This document shows positions 45,447-54,978 of a stretch of DNA of 64,000 nt, piece by piece (the first letter of the stretch is position 1; each line of letters opens with the position of its first letter). The position numbers and the translations under genes are program-made. This DNA is from Pseudomonadales bacterium (GTDB lineage: Bacteria > Pseudomonadota > Gammaproteobacteria > Pseudomonadales > Azotimanducaceae): positions 1 through 64,000 of the forward strand of contig JASMJM010000170.1 in assembly GCA_030749725.1 (NCBI GenBank), read 5' to 3'. The notes under the pieces are model-generated. The model had not been told where the DNA came from. It made no database searches and saw only the letters and a program-made list of their open reading frames with translations.

Positions 45447-45672
45447 GTTCTCCGTTCTACATGCTCTGGAGATTTGATGCTTGCCTGACGACGGATCGTC
45501 TAACAACTCTGCTTAGTATGATGGCATCTTTGGTTCAGACAGATCGTTCATTTCCTACCGAACCCTAGAATAGCCGTTGGTGAAATGAAAAGCTGAAGAT
45601 GTCGAAGCCGGTCAGGAGGTAGGGGAGCTTTTCTGCTATTATTGCAGCTCGCCCCCAAGGAGAGTACAACAA

Positions 45673-46707
45673 TTGAGTAAGCCACCCACGAGTCAAGCCT
45701 CAACCCACAACATGAAAGAGAAGGCGCCCGCGAATCAACCCACTGCGGAACGTAGGCAGCCCCTCCGTGTCCACGTGGTTTGCGGGGATATTATGGTCGT
45801 GACGAATAGGATGGTCTTCGACCATGATGTCCAGTATGCGAATCGGAAGATTCTGGAGTGGATGGATGAGTATCAGGGATGCAAGCTGGTCGGCACGGTG
45901 TCCAGCGACTACAGCGACCTCGACAAATGGCTGAAACACGCACATATCCTCGTCAGCTACTGCTCTGGGCCCATAGCGGACGACCAAAACACGGAGGTGC
46001 TGCAGAAGTGGCTCGAAGCAGGTGGCAGAATGATCGGCATCCATGGCACCTCTGGCGGGTATGCGAGGAGAGTGAAAGAGGAGGACTTCTCCAACGCCCT
46101 GTTTGAAGGGGAAATCCATTCCAACGGCAATGGCCCAAGGAAATGGGTGAAAAAGTCCTTCCACGACACGCTTGGTGCATTCTTCATGGCCCATGCTCCT
46201 ATTCACACATTTCCAGTGCAAGTTGCAGATGCTGAACACCCACTAAACGCCGGCATTCCCTCTAAGTTTGCAGTTGAGGATGAGTTATACCTGTTTGAAT
46301 TGGAGGGTGAGCTCTCTGACTACAAAATTCTCCTCACCACGGACTACGATATCATGGGAGTGGATATGGTCCGCTCGAATTATGCCTACACCAAGGGCTA
46401 CCCTTGGGATCCCAAGCGCAACATCCAAGAGCTGCAGGAGCTGTACGCAAAGAACGCGTCACCGAAGCAATCGGAAATGCTGGTCGACCGCGACCCAGGC
46501 GAGAGAAACGCTGCCCACCCAGCTTTGGGGAGCCCGGTCAAGCGGGTGTTGGCATATGAACGAAAAGTTGGAGATGGGGCGGTTTGTTACATGGGCCTCG
46601 GGCACTGTACGGTCAACACACCTGGCCGTCCTGGCTACAAAGGACCATGGGCGAATCCCACTTTCGAGCAGCTGGTGAAGAATGCCATCGCGTGGGCTGC
46701 AGCCTAA
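45673..46707 (+). CDS. ThuA-domain protein, cytoplasmic
   Basis: 344 residues from TTG 45673 with AAGGAGAG ahead. ThuA/GATase-like features: LRVHVVCGDI start, ILVSYCSGPI, GRMIGIHGTSGGYARR (class I glutamine-amidotransferase-like elbow without the Cys), and a C-terminal CYMGLGHCTVNTPGRPGYKGPWANPTFEQLVKNAIAWAA tail typical for the family. ThuA proteins act in disaccharide catabolism via 3-keto forms. No signal peptide, unlike the second one. Next to an MFS gene. Confidence 0.87.
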   Translation: MSKPPTSQASTHNMKEKAPANQPTAERRQPLRVHVVCGDIMVVTNRMVFDHDVQYANRKILEWMDEYQGCKLVGTVSSDYSDLDKWLKHAHILVSYCSGPIADDQNTEVLQKWLEAGGRMIGIHGTSGGYARRVKEEDFSNALFEGEIHSNGNGPRKWVKKSFHDTLGAFFMAHAPIHTFPVQVADAEHPLNAGIPSKFAVEDELYLFELEGELSDYKILLTTDYDIMGVDMVRSNYAYTKGYPWDPKRNIQELQELYAKNASPKQSEMLVDRDPGERNAAHPALGSPVKRVLAYERKVGDGAVCYMGLGHCTVNTPGRPGYKGPWANPTFEQLVKNAIAWAAA

Positions 46708-46763
46708 AGCAGAGCGGTAAACCGAATAGTGCGACCACAGCTGAAGCACACATCCCAAAGCCG

Positions 46764-48020
46764 ATGCCTGAGGTCGGTGTGAGTCCGCAACTTTCGCTCT
46801 TCAGGACCCCAGCATTTCTGAGCCTGTGGTTTGTAGGAGCGATTGGCGCCACTGCACGATGGCTCGAGATGCTGGTGATCGGGATATTTGTCTTTGACGT
46901 GACAAGTTCACCATTTCTTGTTGCCCTGATGCTGCTGCTGCGGATGTTGCCCATGGGGTTGTTTGGTGTGTTTGGCGGGATTGTTGCCGATCGGTTTGAC
47001 CGCAGACGGGTATTGATCGCGGTGATGAGCGTCATGACGACGCTGGCTGCTGTACTGGGCCTGCTGGCGGCGTACGATCTTATCAAGGTGTGGCTCGTCG
47101 GCCTGGGTGCATTTGCCTCCGGGCTGATCTGGGTGTCGGACTTTCCGGTGCGTCGAACATTGCTGAGTGAATTGGCGGGACCCGGCAGAACGGGCACGGC
47201 GATGAGCCTGGATATCATGTCCGGCTCAGGTTCGCGCATGATCGGCCCACTCTTGGGTGGTGGGATCTATGCCGGTTTTGGCCTGGGCGGCGCTTTTCTT
47301 GTAACCGCAGTCGCCTATGCGATCAGCGTGGTGGTCCTGTGGCGGCTCAAACATCGGGACGAAGGCACCGGCGCGGCGCATGACGGTGTTGTCACGACGA
47401 TTATCGAGGGCTTTCGTGGACTCAGTCGCAATCCTACGCTGGTTGGGATATTTGCCGTCACGGTGGTTTTCAATATCTGGGGTTTTCCTTTTATGTCGAT
47501 GCTCCCGGTTATCGGCAAAGATCTGCTGAATCTCGATCCGTTTGCGGTTGGGCTGCTGGCAAGCGCAGAAGGATTGGGCGCGTTCGTGGGTGCGATTGCC
47601 CTGGCAATTTTGGGTCGGGTTCGTTGGTTTCGCTATCTCTATTTTTTGGGTGTGCTGATATACATGCTTATGGCCCTGGGGTTTGCCAATTCGACCATTT
47701 GGTGGCTGTCCACCGCGTTTCTTGTCGCCACGGGCGGCGCCATCGCTGCCTTTGCTGCCATGCAGAGCGCACTTGTGCTGCTGAATTCCGATGATGATAC
47801 CCGGCATCGAATGATGGGTGTGCTGTCAATGTGCATCGGCACCGGACTGATCGGCTTCCTGCACCTGGGCTTGCTCGCCGATTGGTTAGGCGCCTCGCTT
47901 GCGTGTTCCGTCATTGCTGTCGAGGGGATACTTGCCCTCTTTTTCGTGTTTCGCGCCTGGCCGGAGCTGTTGATGTGGCAGCCGGCGGCGTACTCTCGCG
48001 CCAGTGAAACCACTATGTAA
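46764..48020 (+). CDS. MFS transporter (EntS/MFS_3-like)
   Basis: 418 residues from ATG 46764 (a longer frame overlapping the ThuA stop is open but unsupported). Twelve-helix layout: FLSLWFVGAIGATARWLEMLVIGIFVF start, LLRMLPMGLFGVFGGIVADRFDRRRVL (the G-x-x-x-D-R-x-x-R-R loop), and the end LACSVIAVEGILALFFVFRAWPEL. MFS_3 members export siderophores or drugs. Follows the ThuA gene on the same strand, so it may carry the same substrate. Confidence 0.85.
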   Translation: MPEVGVSPQLSLFRTPAFLSLWFVGAIGATARWLEMLVIGIFVFDVTSSPFLVALMLLLRMLPMGLFGVFGGIVADRFDRRRVLIAVMSVMTTLAAVLGLLAAYDLIKVWLVGLGAFASGLIWVSDFPVRRTLLSELAGPGRTGTAMSLDIMSGSGSRMIGPLLGGGIYAGFGLGGAFLVTAVAYAISVVVLWRLKHRDEGTGAAHDGVVTTIIEGFRGLSRNPTLVGIFAVTVVFNIWGFPFMSMLPVIGKDLLNLDPFAVGLLASAEGLGAFVGAIALAILGRVRWFRYLYFLGVLIYMLMALGFANSTIWWLSTAFLVATGGAIAAFAAMQSALVLLNSDDDTRHRMMGVLSMCIGTGLIGFLHLGLLADWLGASLACSVIAVEGILALFFVFRAWPELLMWQPAAYSRASETTM

Positions 48021-48407
48021 TGTCGGATCCGGCTGTCGGCAGGTTCCGTAAGATCGACCGCCACCAGACGTCCATACAGTTCTCCTCCAACGCGGTTTGA
48101 AACTGGTGAATTTGTACGGACTGTCTACGGCCCTCCGAGCCGTCTGTCACTGTTGAGAATTGGGGCCAGAAAGGCTGCCCAGGTGCGTTCTTATGGGAGA
48201 TGCGGCGACAATTCGCCGTCGCAGAACTTCTGGTCGTCGGCTGATCTATACCGATAAACCACCGTATTGTGCTACATTAGCGTAAGTTGACGCATATCAA
48301 TGCGTCGATCAGCCGGTTCTCTAGCATAGATAAACTGCAACATCACCAATTCAAAACCCCTGCATCTCCGCATTAACAGGCATAAGTCGTCAGTCCCGGA
48401 GGACCCG
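48021..48407. other. Intergenic region before the DUF5916 gene
   Basis: No gene seen. An inverted repeat GACGCAT-ATCA-ATGCGTC at 48289-48306 is the only structure and could be an operator. Confidence 0.35.
48289..48306. promoter_or_regulatory. Perfect 7-bp inverted repeat, 4-bp spacer
   Basis: GACGCAT-ATCA-ATGCGTC, 101 bp before the TTG start at 48408. A regulator or RNA hairpin; no evidence to choose. Confidence 0.3.
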
Positions 48408-50810
48408 TTGACCATTCCAAATCACTTGACCAGATGCGTTGCGCGCGGTTTGGTCAGTGCATTGTTATGTCTGCCGGTCGTCGCGCAGGCGAGCTCGTCC
48501 ATTGTTCTCGGTAGTTACAGTAGAGCCGCGAGTGCTGAGCAACGACGTTCCGACCTTGCGGAAACTCTGAATCGAACTCTGGTAGTTTCTCCGGTAACAG
48601 TCAATGGACGGGTCTATTACAGGGTCCAGACACGAAACACCGTTGATGTCGCGAACGCGAGAAACATCCTGGCAGAACTCAAGCGGCAGGGCTTTGCTGA
48701 TGCATGGATAGATCATCACCCGGACGTACAGCCTGAGCAACTCCCGAGTAGGGTTTCGACGTTTAGCAGAACGCCCGAGAAACGGAATCGCAAAGTCCTC
48801 AAGAATGTCCTGTATGCTGCGGCGTCTTCTCCGCAGGCCATGGCAGTGGTTCCCTCACCGATAGCAGCACCTCCATCCCCCGCGAAACCGATACAACTTG
48901 CCCGCATCAGGGTGGATGACTTATCACAAGTTGCGAATACTCAATCGGCCGACAGCGATGAAGTTCCGGCAACAGACACCCCTATTGACCTGCCAAAATA
49001 TGCAGATGCCAAGATTGTTGTGGATGGCAGCCTGGATGAACCGATCTGGTCGGAGGTCCCCGGCTACGACAATATGCGTGTCATCGAACCAGATACCTTG
49101 AAGCGCCCGGCGAACAGAACGATCAACAAGATCTTCTATACCGATGAAGGTCTCTACGTAGGGGTAATGGCAGAGCAGGACAAGGACACGCTGATCGTCC
49201 AGATGAGCTCGCGGGATAAGTTGCTGAACCGTGATGGGACCTCCCTGAGCATCGATCCTACTGGCGAGGGTAGCTACGGATTCTTTTTTGCCATAAACCT
49301 GGGCGGCTCCATGGAAGACGGGACCATACTGCCGGAGAGTCAATTCAGCAGGGAATGGGATGGCGCCTGGTACGGCAGCGCTGTAGAAACCGAATACGGT
49401 TATTCGACGGAGATGTTCATTCCCTGGTCCATAATGGCAATGCCCGATGTGACCGACCTGCGGGAGATGGGTATCTACGTCTCGCGCAAGGTAGCAAGCC
49501 TAGATGAACGCTGGGCATGGCCAACGATTCCGTTCACTCGCGGTCGGTTCATGTCCGTGTTGCAGCCGATCCAACTTAGGGATGTGAAACCGAGCAAGCA
49601 GTTGGCGTTCTATCCCTTCACGGCGTCGACCTACAACAATATTCGGGCTGAATCGGATTATCGCGTTGGTATGGATGTCTTCTGGCGGCCATCGACCAAC
49701 ATGCAGCTAACCGCAACCCTCAATCCGGACTTCGGTGCCGTCGAGTCAGATGACGTGGTGGTCAATCTGACCGCGTACGAAACGTTCTTCCCGGAAAAGA
49801 GGCTTTTCTTTCTCGAGGGTAGTGATGTTTTTGTCACCTCGCCGCGCTCCAACATCATGCGCATGAGTTCGAGTGGCGGCGCGCGCCGATCGGTAAGCAC
49901 CTATATTCCCGAGCCGACGACGCTGGTTAACACGCGCCGCATCGGTGGCCCGGCGTCAACTCCCGAGATTCCGACCGGCGTAACAGTTTCCGGCGTGGAA
50001 CTTGGCAAACCAACCGAGCTCCTTGGTGCGGCCAAGGCGACCGGGCAGTTCGGCGGACTCCGATACGGCGTGATGGGCGCGGCTGAAAACGACACGCACT
50101 TCTACGGTACGTTTGAAGACGGAACACCCACCAGGGTCCTGCAGGACGGGCGGGACTTTGCTGTCCTGCGACTGCTCTACGAGGATAGCCAGAAAGGGCG
50201 TCGATCGTTCGGCATGCTGTCAACCCTGGTCGCACACCCCACTCAGGATGCCATGACTCATGGCGTCGATGCACACTACGTCAGTCAGGGCGGCAATGTG
50301 AGGGTGGATGGTCAGTTGATGCACAGTGACGTAGCTGATCTCAAGGGCTATGGCGGCTTCCTGGACATTCGATACATTCAGAAGCGTGGGCTGTTCCACA
50401 GTCTGGCGCTCGACTATCTTGATAAAGACCTGGATGTTACCGATCTTGGATTTATCCGACGCAACGACGTTAAGGGTTTCCGCTACGGCATCAGCTACAT
50501 GGGCTCGAATGTAGGCCCATTCAGAAGACTTGTCAGCTTTGTGAATGTCGGTCGAGACTTCAATGGCGAGGGCCAGGTCACCCGCACCGGGATCTTCGTT
50601 CGCAACAACCTGACGATGCACAATCAATCGGAGATCGGCTTGGGCTTTGCGTATTTTCCACGAGTGTGGGATGACCGCACCAGCGACGGAAACGGTTCCT
50701 ATCGAATTGGCGAAAAGGCCATGATCGATTTAAGCTATGGTACCGACAGCAGCCTTCCTGTTAGTGCAAGTGTTGCCGTTGCCATGACAAAGGAAGACCT
50801 GGGTACGTAG
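48408..50810 (+). CDS. SPOR-CBM9-DUF5916 outer membrane protein, N-terminal part up to an in-frame TAG
   Basis: 800 residues from TTG 48408 with GGAGGA ahead. Signal peptide ending AQA; a SPOR-like domain follows (residues about 31-105, VVSPVTVNGRVYYRVQT). Then a CBM9-like carbohydrate-binding module (about 195-330, DGSLDEPIWSEVPGYDNM), then the DUF5916 beta-barrel start (EIFFPEKRLFFLEGSDVF-like region near 470). The frame stops at TAG 50808-50810 within the barrel. The remaining barrel strands continue in the same frame to 51314. The SPOR fusion is unusual for DUF5916. Confidence 0.75.
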   Translation: MTIPNHLTRCVARGLVSALLCLPVVAQASSSIVLGSYSRAASAEQRRSDLAETLNRTLVVSPVTVNGRVYYRVQTRNTVDVANARNILAELKRQGFADAWIDHHPDVQPEQLPSRVSTFSRTPEKRNRKVLKNVLYAAASSPQAMAVVPSPIAAPPSPAKPIQLARIRVDDLSQVANTQSADSDEVPATDTPIDLPKYADAKIVVDGSLDEPIWSEVPGYDNMRVIEPDTLKRPANRTINKIFYTDEGLYVGVMAEQDKDTLIVQMSSRDKLLNRDGTSLSIDPTGEGSYGFFFAINLGGSMEDGTILPESQFSREWDGAWYGSAVETEYGYSTEMFIPWSIMAMPDVTDLREMGIYVSRKVASLDERWAWPTIPFTRGRFMSVLQPIQLRDVKPSKQLAFYPFTASTYNNIRAESDYRVGMDVFWRPSTNMQLTATLNPDFGAVESDDVVVNLTAYETFFPEKRLFFLEGSDVFVTSPRSNIMRMSSSGGARRSVSTYIPEPTTLVNTRRIGGPASTPEIPTGVTVSGVELGKPTELLGAAKATGQFGGLRYGVMGAAENDTHFYGTFEDGTPTRVLQDGRDFAVLRLLYEDSQKGRRSFGMLSTLVAHPTQDAMTHGVDAHYVSQGGNVRVDGQLMHSDVADLKGYGGFLDIRYIQKRGLFHSLALDYLDKDLDVTDLGFIRRNDVKGFRYGISYMGSNVGPFRRLVSFVNVGRDFNGEGQVTRTGIFVRNNLTMHNQSEIGLGFAYFPRVWDDRTSDGNGSYRIGEKAMIDLSYGTDSSLPVSASVAVAMTKEDLGT

Positions 50811-50819
50811 TCATCCAAT

Positions 50820-51314
50820 ATGCGCGCCGGCATAACCTGGAAACCCGTGGATCGTATCTCGTTTGATCTCGACTTCGGTATCCGCAATCGTGACAAGTGG
50901 TTACTGCATTTAGCCGGCTCCACATTTGCCACCTATGAAGCAAAGGACCTGCAACCCAGAGTTGCTATGGATGTGTTTCTAACGGCGAAACAACAGTTGC
51001 GTTTCACCATGCAATGGGCGGGGATAAAAGCTCACGCTGTCGAGTTGTACGAACTCCTTGATGGTCAAGATGAACTCAGCTATGACAGCACAGTCAGCAG
51101 CGACGACTATGACTTCACCATCAGTCGTATTACCACGCAACTGAGATATCGTTGGGAAATAGCCCCCCTCTCCGATCTGTTCCTGGTCTATACCAGGGGC
51201 AGCAATCTACCCAACCAGGTGGATGATTCATTCGACAACCTGTTTCACGACAGCTTGACGGATCCTGTTGTGGATATGTTTGTAGCGAAGCTGCGGTACC
51301 GATTTAGCAGGTGA
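50820..51314 (+). pseudogene. DUF5916 barrel C-terminal part after the in-frame stop
   Basis: In frame with 48408-50810: TAG is followed by SSNMRAGITWKPVDRISFDLDFGIRN and ends LRYRFSR, a typical outer-membrane C-terminal strand ending in aromatic-x. So only one codon separates two halves of a 968-residue protein. ATG 50820 has no ribosome site. Nonsense mutation is likeliest; programmed readthrough is not excluded. Confidence 0.75.
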
Positions 51315-51347
51315 TGTCCTGTAACGACGCACGTCCTCGGCAGGCGA

Positions 51348-53138
51348 TCAGGGCACGACCCAGATGGGCGATGACCACGCCCTTTCCTGCGTGGTGGCTG
51401 CTAGGTCTGGTCTCGGTGGGACACCCGTTCGTATAGCATCTCGCGTCGACCAGCGGCAACTGGGATTTTCCAGGACCCGTACGTAATAGAACGCACTCAG
51501 AGTGGGCTTAAACTCGGGATCGGTCCACAGCGTCTTGAGTTCTCCTGCACCAACGTCTTCGGTCGCCGAACAGGTCGCGAGGTCGACACGGGCGCCGTTG
51601 TCGGGGCACCGACGCGTAGTGGGATCGACGGCGAGGCCATCGGAGCAGGCGACATCGAAGACTTTCTCATGGGCATTACCGTCTTCGTACCAACCCTTGA
51701 TGACTTGCATACGCTGAAGCCTTCCCTGATTCGGATCGGCCAGCGCCCAGACGAGGAACTGTGGCGAAGCGCTGTGCGCCTTGAGGTCCCCGCCCTGAGG
51801 TACGGCCGAGCTCGGAAGCGGCGCACCCGGCGCAGCCGATGCCGCCGTACCCAGATCGTAGCCGCCGACGAAGCGCACCCGAATACGCGGGCCCGAAGTC
51901 CCGAAGGTCTCCTTGCTCCGTAAGGCGTCGAAGATCACGTCGCGCGTGTTGGCCTTCGCCCACACTCCGGTGACCCCCGATCCACCGTAGTATCGGGACG
52001 GGGTCTCCAGGTAACCACGCATGCCGTCGTCGGTGGACACAGGTATCGATCCGCGTCCCGGACTTATCGGCGGCTCTTCCTCACCGACGAATGTCGAGTC
52101 GAAGGACTGCTCCGAAAAGCCATGGGTATCGCTGGCTGCTACGACGCCGAAGTGGTATGGATTGAACCCCTGTTCCTCCTGCAGCATCAGACCGCGTTTC
52201 CAGGCGTCCCTGACGAAACTGCCCTGGGGCGTGATCTTGCCAAAGCCACCCAGTTTGTAGGGAGCGATTTCGAAGTCAGCCCATTCGTCGTTCGGCGACA
52301 GGAACGGGTGTGTGTCCGATGAGCCTTTGATCTGGGTAATCTCCACCAGAGGTTCGTTGCGCATGCGCTGTTCGGACCAGGTGGCGGTGAGAGGAGACCC
52401 ATCAAAGGTGGCAAGCTCGAATCCACGCCCGCCGGAGATGTTCATGTTGTGGGGAATGGCGATGGCCTCCATGCCCTGGTCACGGTATCGGTCGAGCCAG
52501 TCCCACAGGACTTCGGGATTCAGGGTTTCGATACGACCGATCAGCGTATCGGGAGCCCTGCTTCCCCTGTAGATGATGTTGCGGTGCAGGTTATTGATTC
52601 CCGGCTTGTCGGTGAACTCATCCGGTGTGAATTCGAACGCTATAAAGGTAGTGAAGGTGCCGGGATCGTTGTGCCGTTCTGCAGCCATCTGCGTGTCTTT
52701 CCAGGCGCTGAGCACTACGTCCCCGGGAAGCCGCGACCGGTCGAAGGTGTAGGCGCCGCCGAAGTTGCGGTTGTCGACAATGCTGCGCACATCGAGTTCT
52801 TTCGCCATCGGATGATCTCTATCCGTCTTCATCCTCCACCAGACACCGAGAAAGAATGCGTGGTCGGTGACGGCGTAGAAGTCGAGGGGCTCGGAAATCA
52901 CCACCTCGCGTCCGGATGCATGGGGAATGGGTTCCCCTTTGGCGAACCGGTAGGCATCGTCGGGGGAGGCGAGGGTGCCGAAAAAGAATGCGTCGTACGA
53001 ATAGCGGGTATGGATGTGAAGATCACCGAAATAGGCCTGTTTCTGCGGCGACTGGTCGTGTTGATCCGCCACGGCAACTGCCGAAAGCGTTATGCATAAG
53101 AACAGGGCCGGGCCAGTGGTACCGTGTGACAGCTTCAT
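51348..53138 (-). CDS. DUF3604 protein (PHP-like metal-dependent), secreted
   Basis: 596 residues from ATG 53138 (four codons after another Met) with GAGGCC ahead. Signal peptide LFLCITLSAVAVADQ. DUF3604 opens YFGDLHIHTRYSYDAF (HxH metal pair) and includes EPLDFYAVTDHAFF, IPHNMNIS and VAASDTHGF, matching PHP-type metal ligands. Family function is unproven; often placed near sulfatase or alcohol-degradation genes. The VOC gene ends 54 bp before its start. Confidence 0.87.
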   Translation of the reverse strand: MKLSHGTTGPALFLCITLSAVAVADQHDQSPQKQAYFGDLHIHTRYSYDAFFFGTLASPDDAYRFAKGEPIPHASGREVVISEPLDFYAVTDHAFFLGVWWRMKTDRDHPMAKELDVRSIVDNRNFGGAYTFDRSRLPGDVVLSAWKDTQMAAERHNDPGTFTTFIAFEFTPDEFTDKPGINNLHRNIIYRGSRAPDTLIGRIETLNPEVLWDWLDRYRDQGMEAIAIPHNMNISGGRGFELATFDGSPLTATWSEQRMRNEPLVEITQIKGSSDTHPFLSPNDEWADFEIAPYKLGGFGKITPQGSFVRDAWKRGLMLQEEQGFNPYHFGVVAASDTHGFSEQSFDSTFVGEEEPPISPGRGSIPVSTDDGMRGYLETPSRYYGGSGVTGVWAKANTRDVIFDALRSKETFGTSGPRIRVRFVGGYDLGTAASAAPGAPLPSSAVPQGGDLKAHSASPQFLVWALADPNQGRLQRMQVIKGWYEDGNAHEKVFDVACSDGLAVDPTTRRCPDNGARVDLATCSATEDVGAGELKTLWTDPEFKPTLSAFYYVRVLENPSCRWSTRDAIRTGVPPRPDLAATTQERAWSSPIWVVP

Positions 53139-53191
53139 GTTTGGCCTCACTTATTCGGCAGCATTAGTCAATCGGCACCTGCCGGAACTCC

Positions 53192-53935
53192 TCACACCAG
53201 TTTTACCAAGGTGCGCGCGAACTCGAACGTTTCACCGGCACGGGCACGATCGGTTGCCGTCATATCGATGCCTGTCAGGCGATCACGGCTGCCGGCGGGG
53301 CCGTCGACAAATCGGACGCTGGTGTCGTCGAGCGCGATGGATCCGTCGGCGTCGAGTTCGCGGCCAAGCAGTTCGGAGAACCGGGTCGCCACGCGGTCGG
53401 GATCGGTCGAAGAGATCTCCGCCGCAACCATGCCTGATACAACATCGGTACGACGATGCCATGGCCACGCCTGTCCTGCCCAGGCCCATGAATCCCAATC
53501 TTCCATCCAGTCGAATGAAGTGAGCACACCACCCGTATCACCCGGATGCAGATGGATGCCGCCACCTTTGACGCCATTGTGTTCGCGAATGGGCATGTCC
53601 ATTACGATACGCACATTGGCGGCTTCGGCTCGAGCACGTGCCTTGCCGAGATCGTCTACCTGCAGGATCAGCATGTAACCGGCGGCCCCGCCCTGTTTAT
53701 CCAGGAACTTTTGCGTGGGAGCCTCGGGCCGTTCCGGTTGCAGTATTTCGAGAAACGTGTTGCCGATGGCAAAGACACCGTTGAACATCCAGATCGGCGC
53801 GCCCGGTCTGTCGCGGTGTACGGGTGTGATATCAAGTGCGGACTCGACCTCTCTCTCGATGGGCCGGATGTCAGGGGCACATATCGCAATCTGGCGGATG
53901 CGGATTCGCTCTGGTGCTGGTGGCAAGTTATTCAT
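53192..53935 (-). CDS. VOC-superfamily protein
   Basis: 247 residues. Two beta-alpha-beta units: IRIRQIAICAPDIRPIEREVESALDI at the start, GAPIWMFNGVFAIGNTFLEIL (with NTFLEIL Glu as metal ligand), GGIHLHPGDTGGVLTSFDWME, and the second domain VSGMVAAEISSTDPDRVATRFSELLGRE. Glyoxalase_3-like, unassigned substrate. Same strand as the DUF3604 gene downstream. Confidence 0.82.
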   Translation of the reverse strand: MNNLPPAPERIRIRQIAICAPDIRPIEREVESALDITPVHRDRPGAPIWMFNGVFAIGNTFLEILQPERPEAPTQKFLDKQGGAAGYMLILQVDDLGKARARAEAANVRIVMDMPIREHNGVKGGGIHLHPGDTGGVLTSFDWMEDWDSWAWAGQAWPWHRRTDVVSGMVAAEISSTDPDRVATRFSELLGRELDADGSIALDDTSVRFVDGPAGSRDRLTGIDMTATDRARAGETFEFARTLVKLV

Positions 53936-54265
53936 TTGTTATCCCAATTCAATGATAGGTACCAGACAAAGCCTACCAAACCGCGTCGGTATGCGCGACT
54001 GGGCGGCATGCGCATCAGGTGGTTAGCTGGACGGATCCGACTTGGAGAAGCGAGATGGCGAGGCTTGAAAAGGTTCCAGTGCCGACAGATCCGGAATCTG
54101 CGTTCGGTACAATGCGACCTATGGCTCACTCATCCGTGCCAACGACCCCGACCTGGACCCACCGGGTGCCGGTAAATTGGGGCTAACACGCGCTAACGAA
54201 TTCAGGATCGTGGCCGATGACAGTGGAGCTTAGCCGTTGGGCGGCTGCTGCAGTGTGATACCCGT
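53936..54265. other. Intergenic region, nothing recognised
   Basis: Between the VOC gene start and the stop of the DUF2283-HTH gene on the same strand. It should hold the VOC gene promoter. Open frames crossing it are shadows of the VOC gene; no hairpin noticed. Confidence 0.35.
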
Positions 54266-54580
54266 TCAGGCCACGAGGCCGATGATGTCCGATTTCTTAA
54301 AGCGATACTGATTCCCTTCCTTGATAAACTTGATTTTGTTGTTGCGTATTCTTCTTCTGATAGTGGATTCCGAGACACCCAGAAACTCACAGACTTGCCG
54401 TAAAGTCAGAAGCTCGGAACCTGCAAACAGCTTCAGGGAGTCAGTTATATCAATGCCAATGACATGTCCTGACCTGTTGTAGCGAACAATTATGCCATCT
54501 TCATAGACCGACTTGTCTTCAACGTCATCGGTGAAGTCAATGGATAGAAAATCTATCGCCGCATCATGATAAATCTTCAT
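54266..54580 (-). CDS. DUF2283-HTH fusion antitoxin
   Basis: 104 residues. N-terminal half MKIYHDAAIDFLSIDF, DGIIVRYNRSGHVIGIDI is a DUF2283 domain. C-terminal half LLTLRQVCEFLGVSESTIRRRIRNNKIKFIKEGNQYRFKKSDIIGLV is an excisionase/MerR-type winged HTH. It likely binds DNA and neutralises the DUF4258 protein. The start overlaps the upstream toxin stop as ATGA (54577-54580). The toxin is the first gene, the reverse of most pairs. Confidence 0.8.
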   Translation of the reverse strand: MKIYHDAAIDFLSIDFTDDVEDKSVYEDGIIVRYNRSGHVIGIDITDSLKLFAGSELLTLRQVCEFLGVSESTIRRRIRNNKIKFIKEGNQYRFKKSDIIGLVA

Positions 54581-54819
54581 TTCAGCACCTCGAAGTTTGT
54601 CATAACAGTTACCACTTCCAGTAAGCCATTGCCTTTGTCTACAGCAACCACTGCCAACGAATTGTCCTTCCGCCCTCGCACCTGCTTGAAAGCAATTACC
54701 TTATCTCGCGATTGCTTAATCGAACCATCGGGATCAGACAAGAGAATCTCTACTTCCCGTGGTGATATCCCCCTCTGCATCATTCTTTCCACAGCGTGTG
54801 AAGTGTATCTAATCGCCAT
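54577..54819 (-). CDS. DUF4258-family toxin candidate
   Basis: 80 residues from ATG 54819 (the frame extends to 54855 but starts with unrelated residues). DUF4258 features: YTSHAVERMMQRGISPREVEILLSDPDG, KVIAFKQVRGRKDNSLAVVAVDKGNG and VVTVMT strand. RelE-related fold; toxicity is inferred from DUF2283 pairing. Intact. Confidence 0.78.
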   Translation of the reverse strand: MAIRYTSHAVERMMQRGISPREVEILLSDPDGSIKQSRDKVIAFKQVRGRKDNSLAVVAVDKGNGLLEVVTVMTNFEVLK

Positions 54820-54978
54820 GATCTGAGAATAGCACCAACCATAGATGATAGTCAATTTCTAGTCAAACGATAGTCATAACTTGTCACAGTGATGGGATAT
54901 GAGATCTCGCGTCCAGGTTGCTTTCAAGAACTCAATCCCAAATAATCGAAGGCCAATTCCCCAATTAGAAGCAGAATA

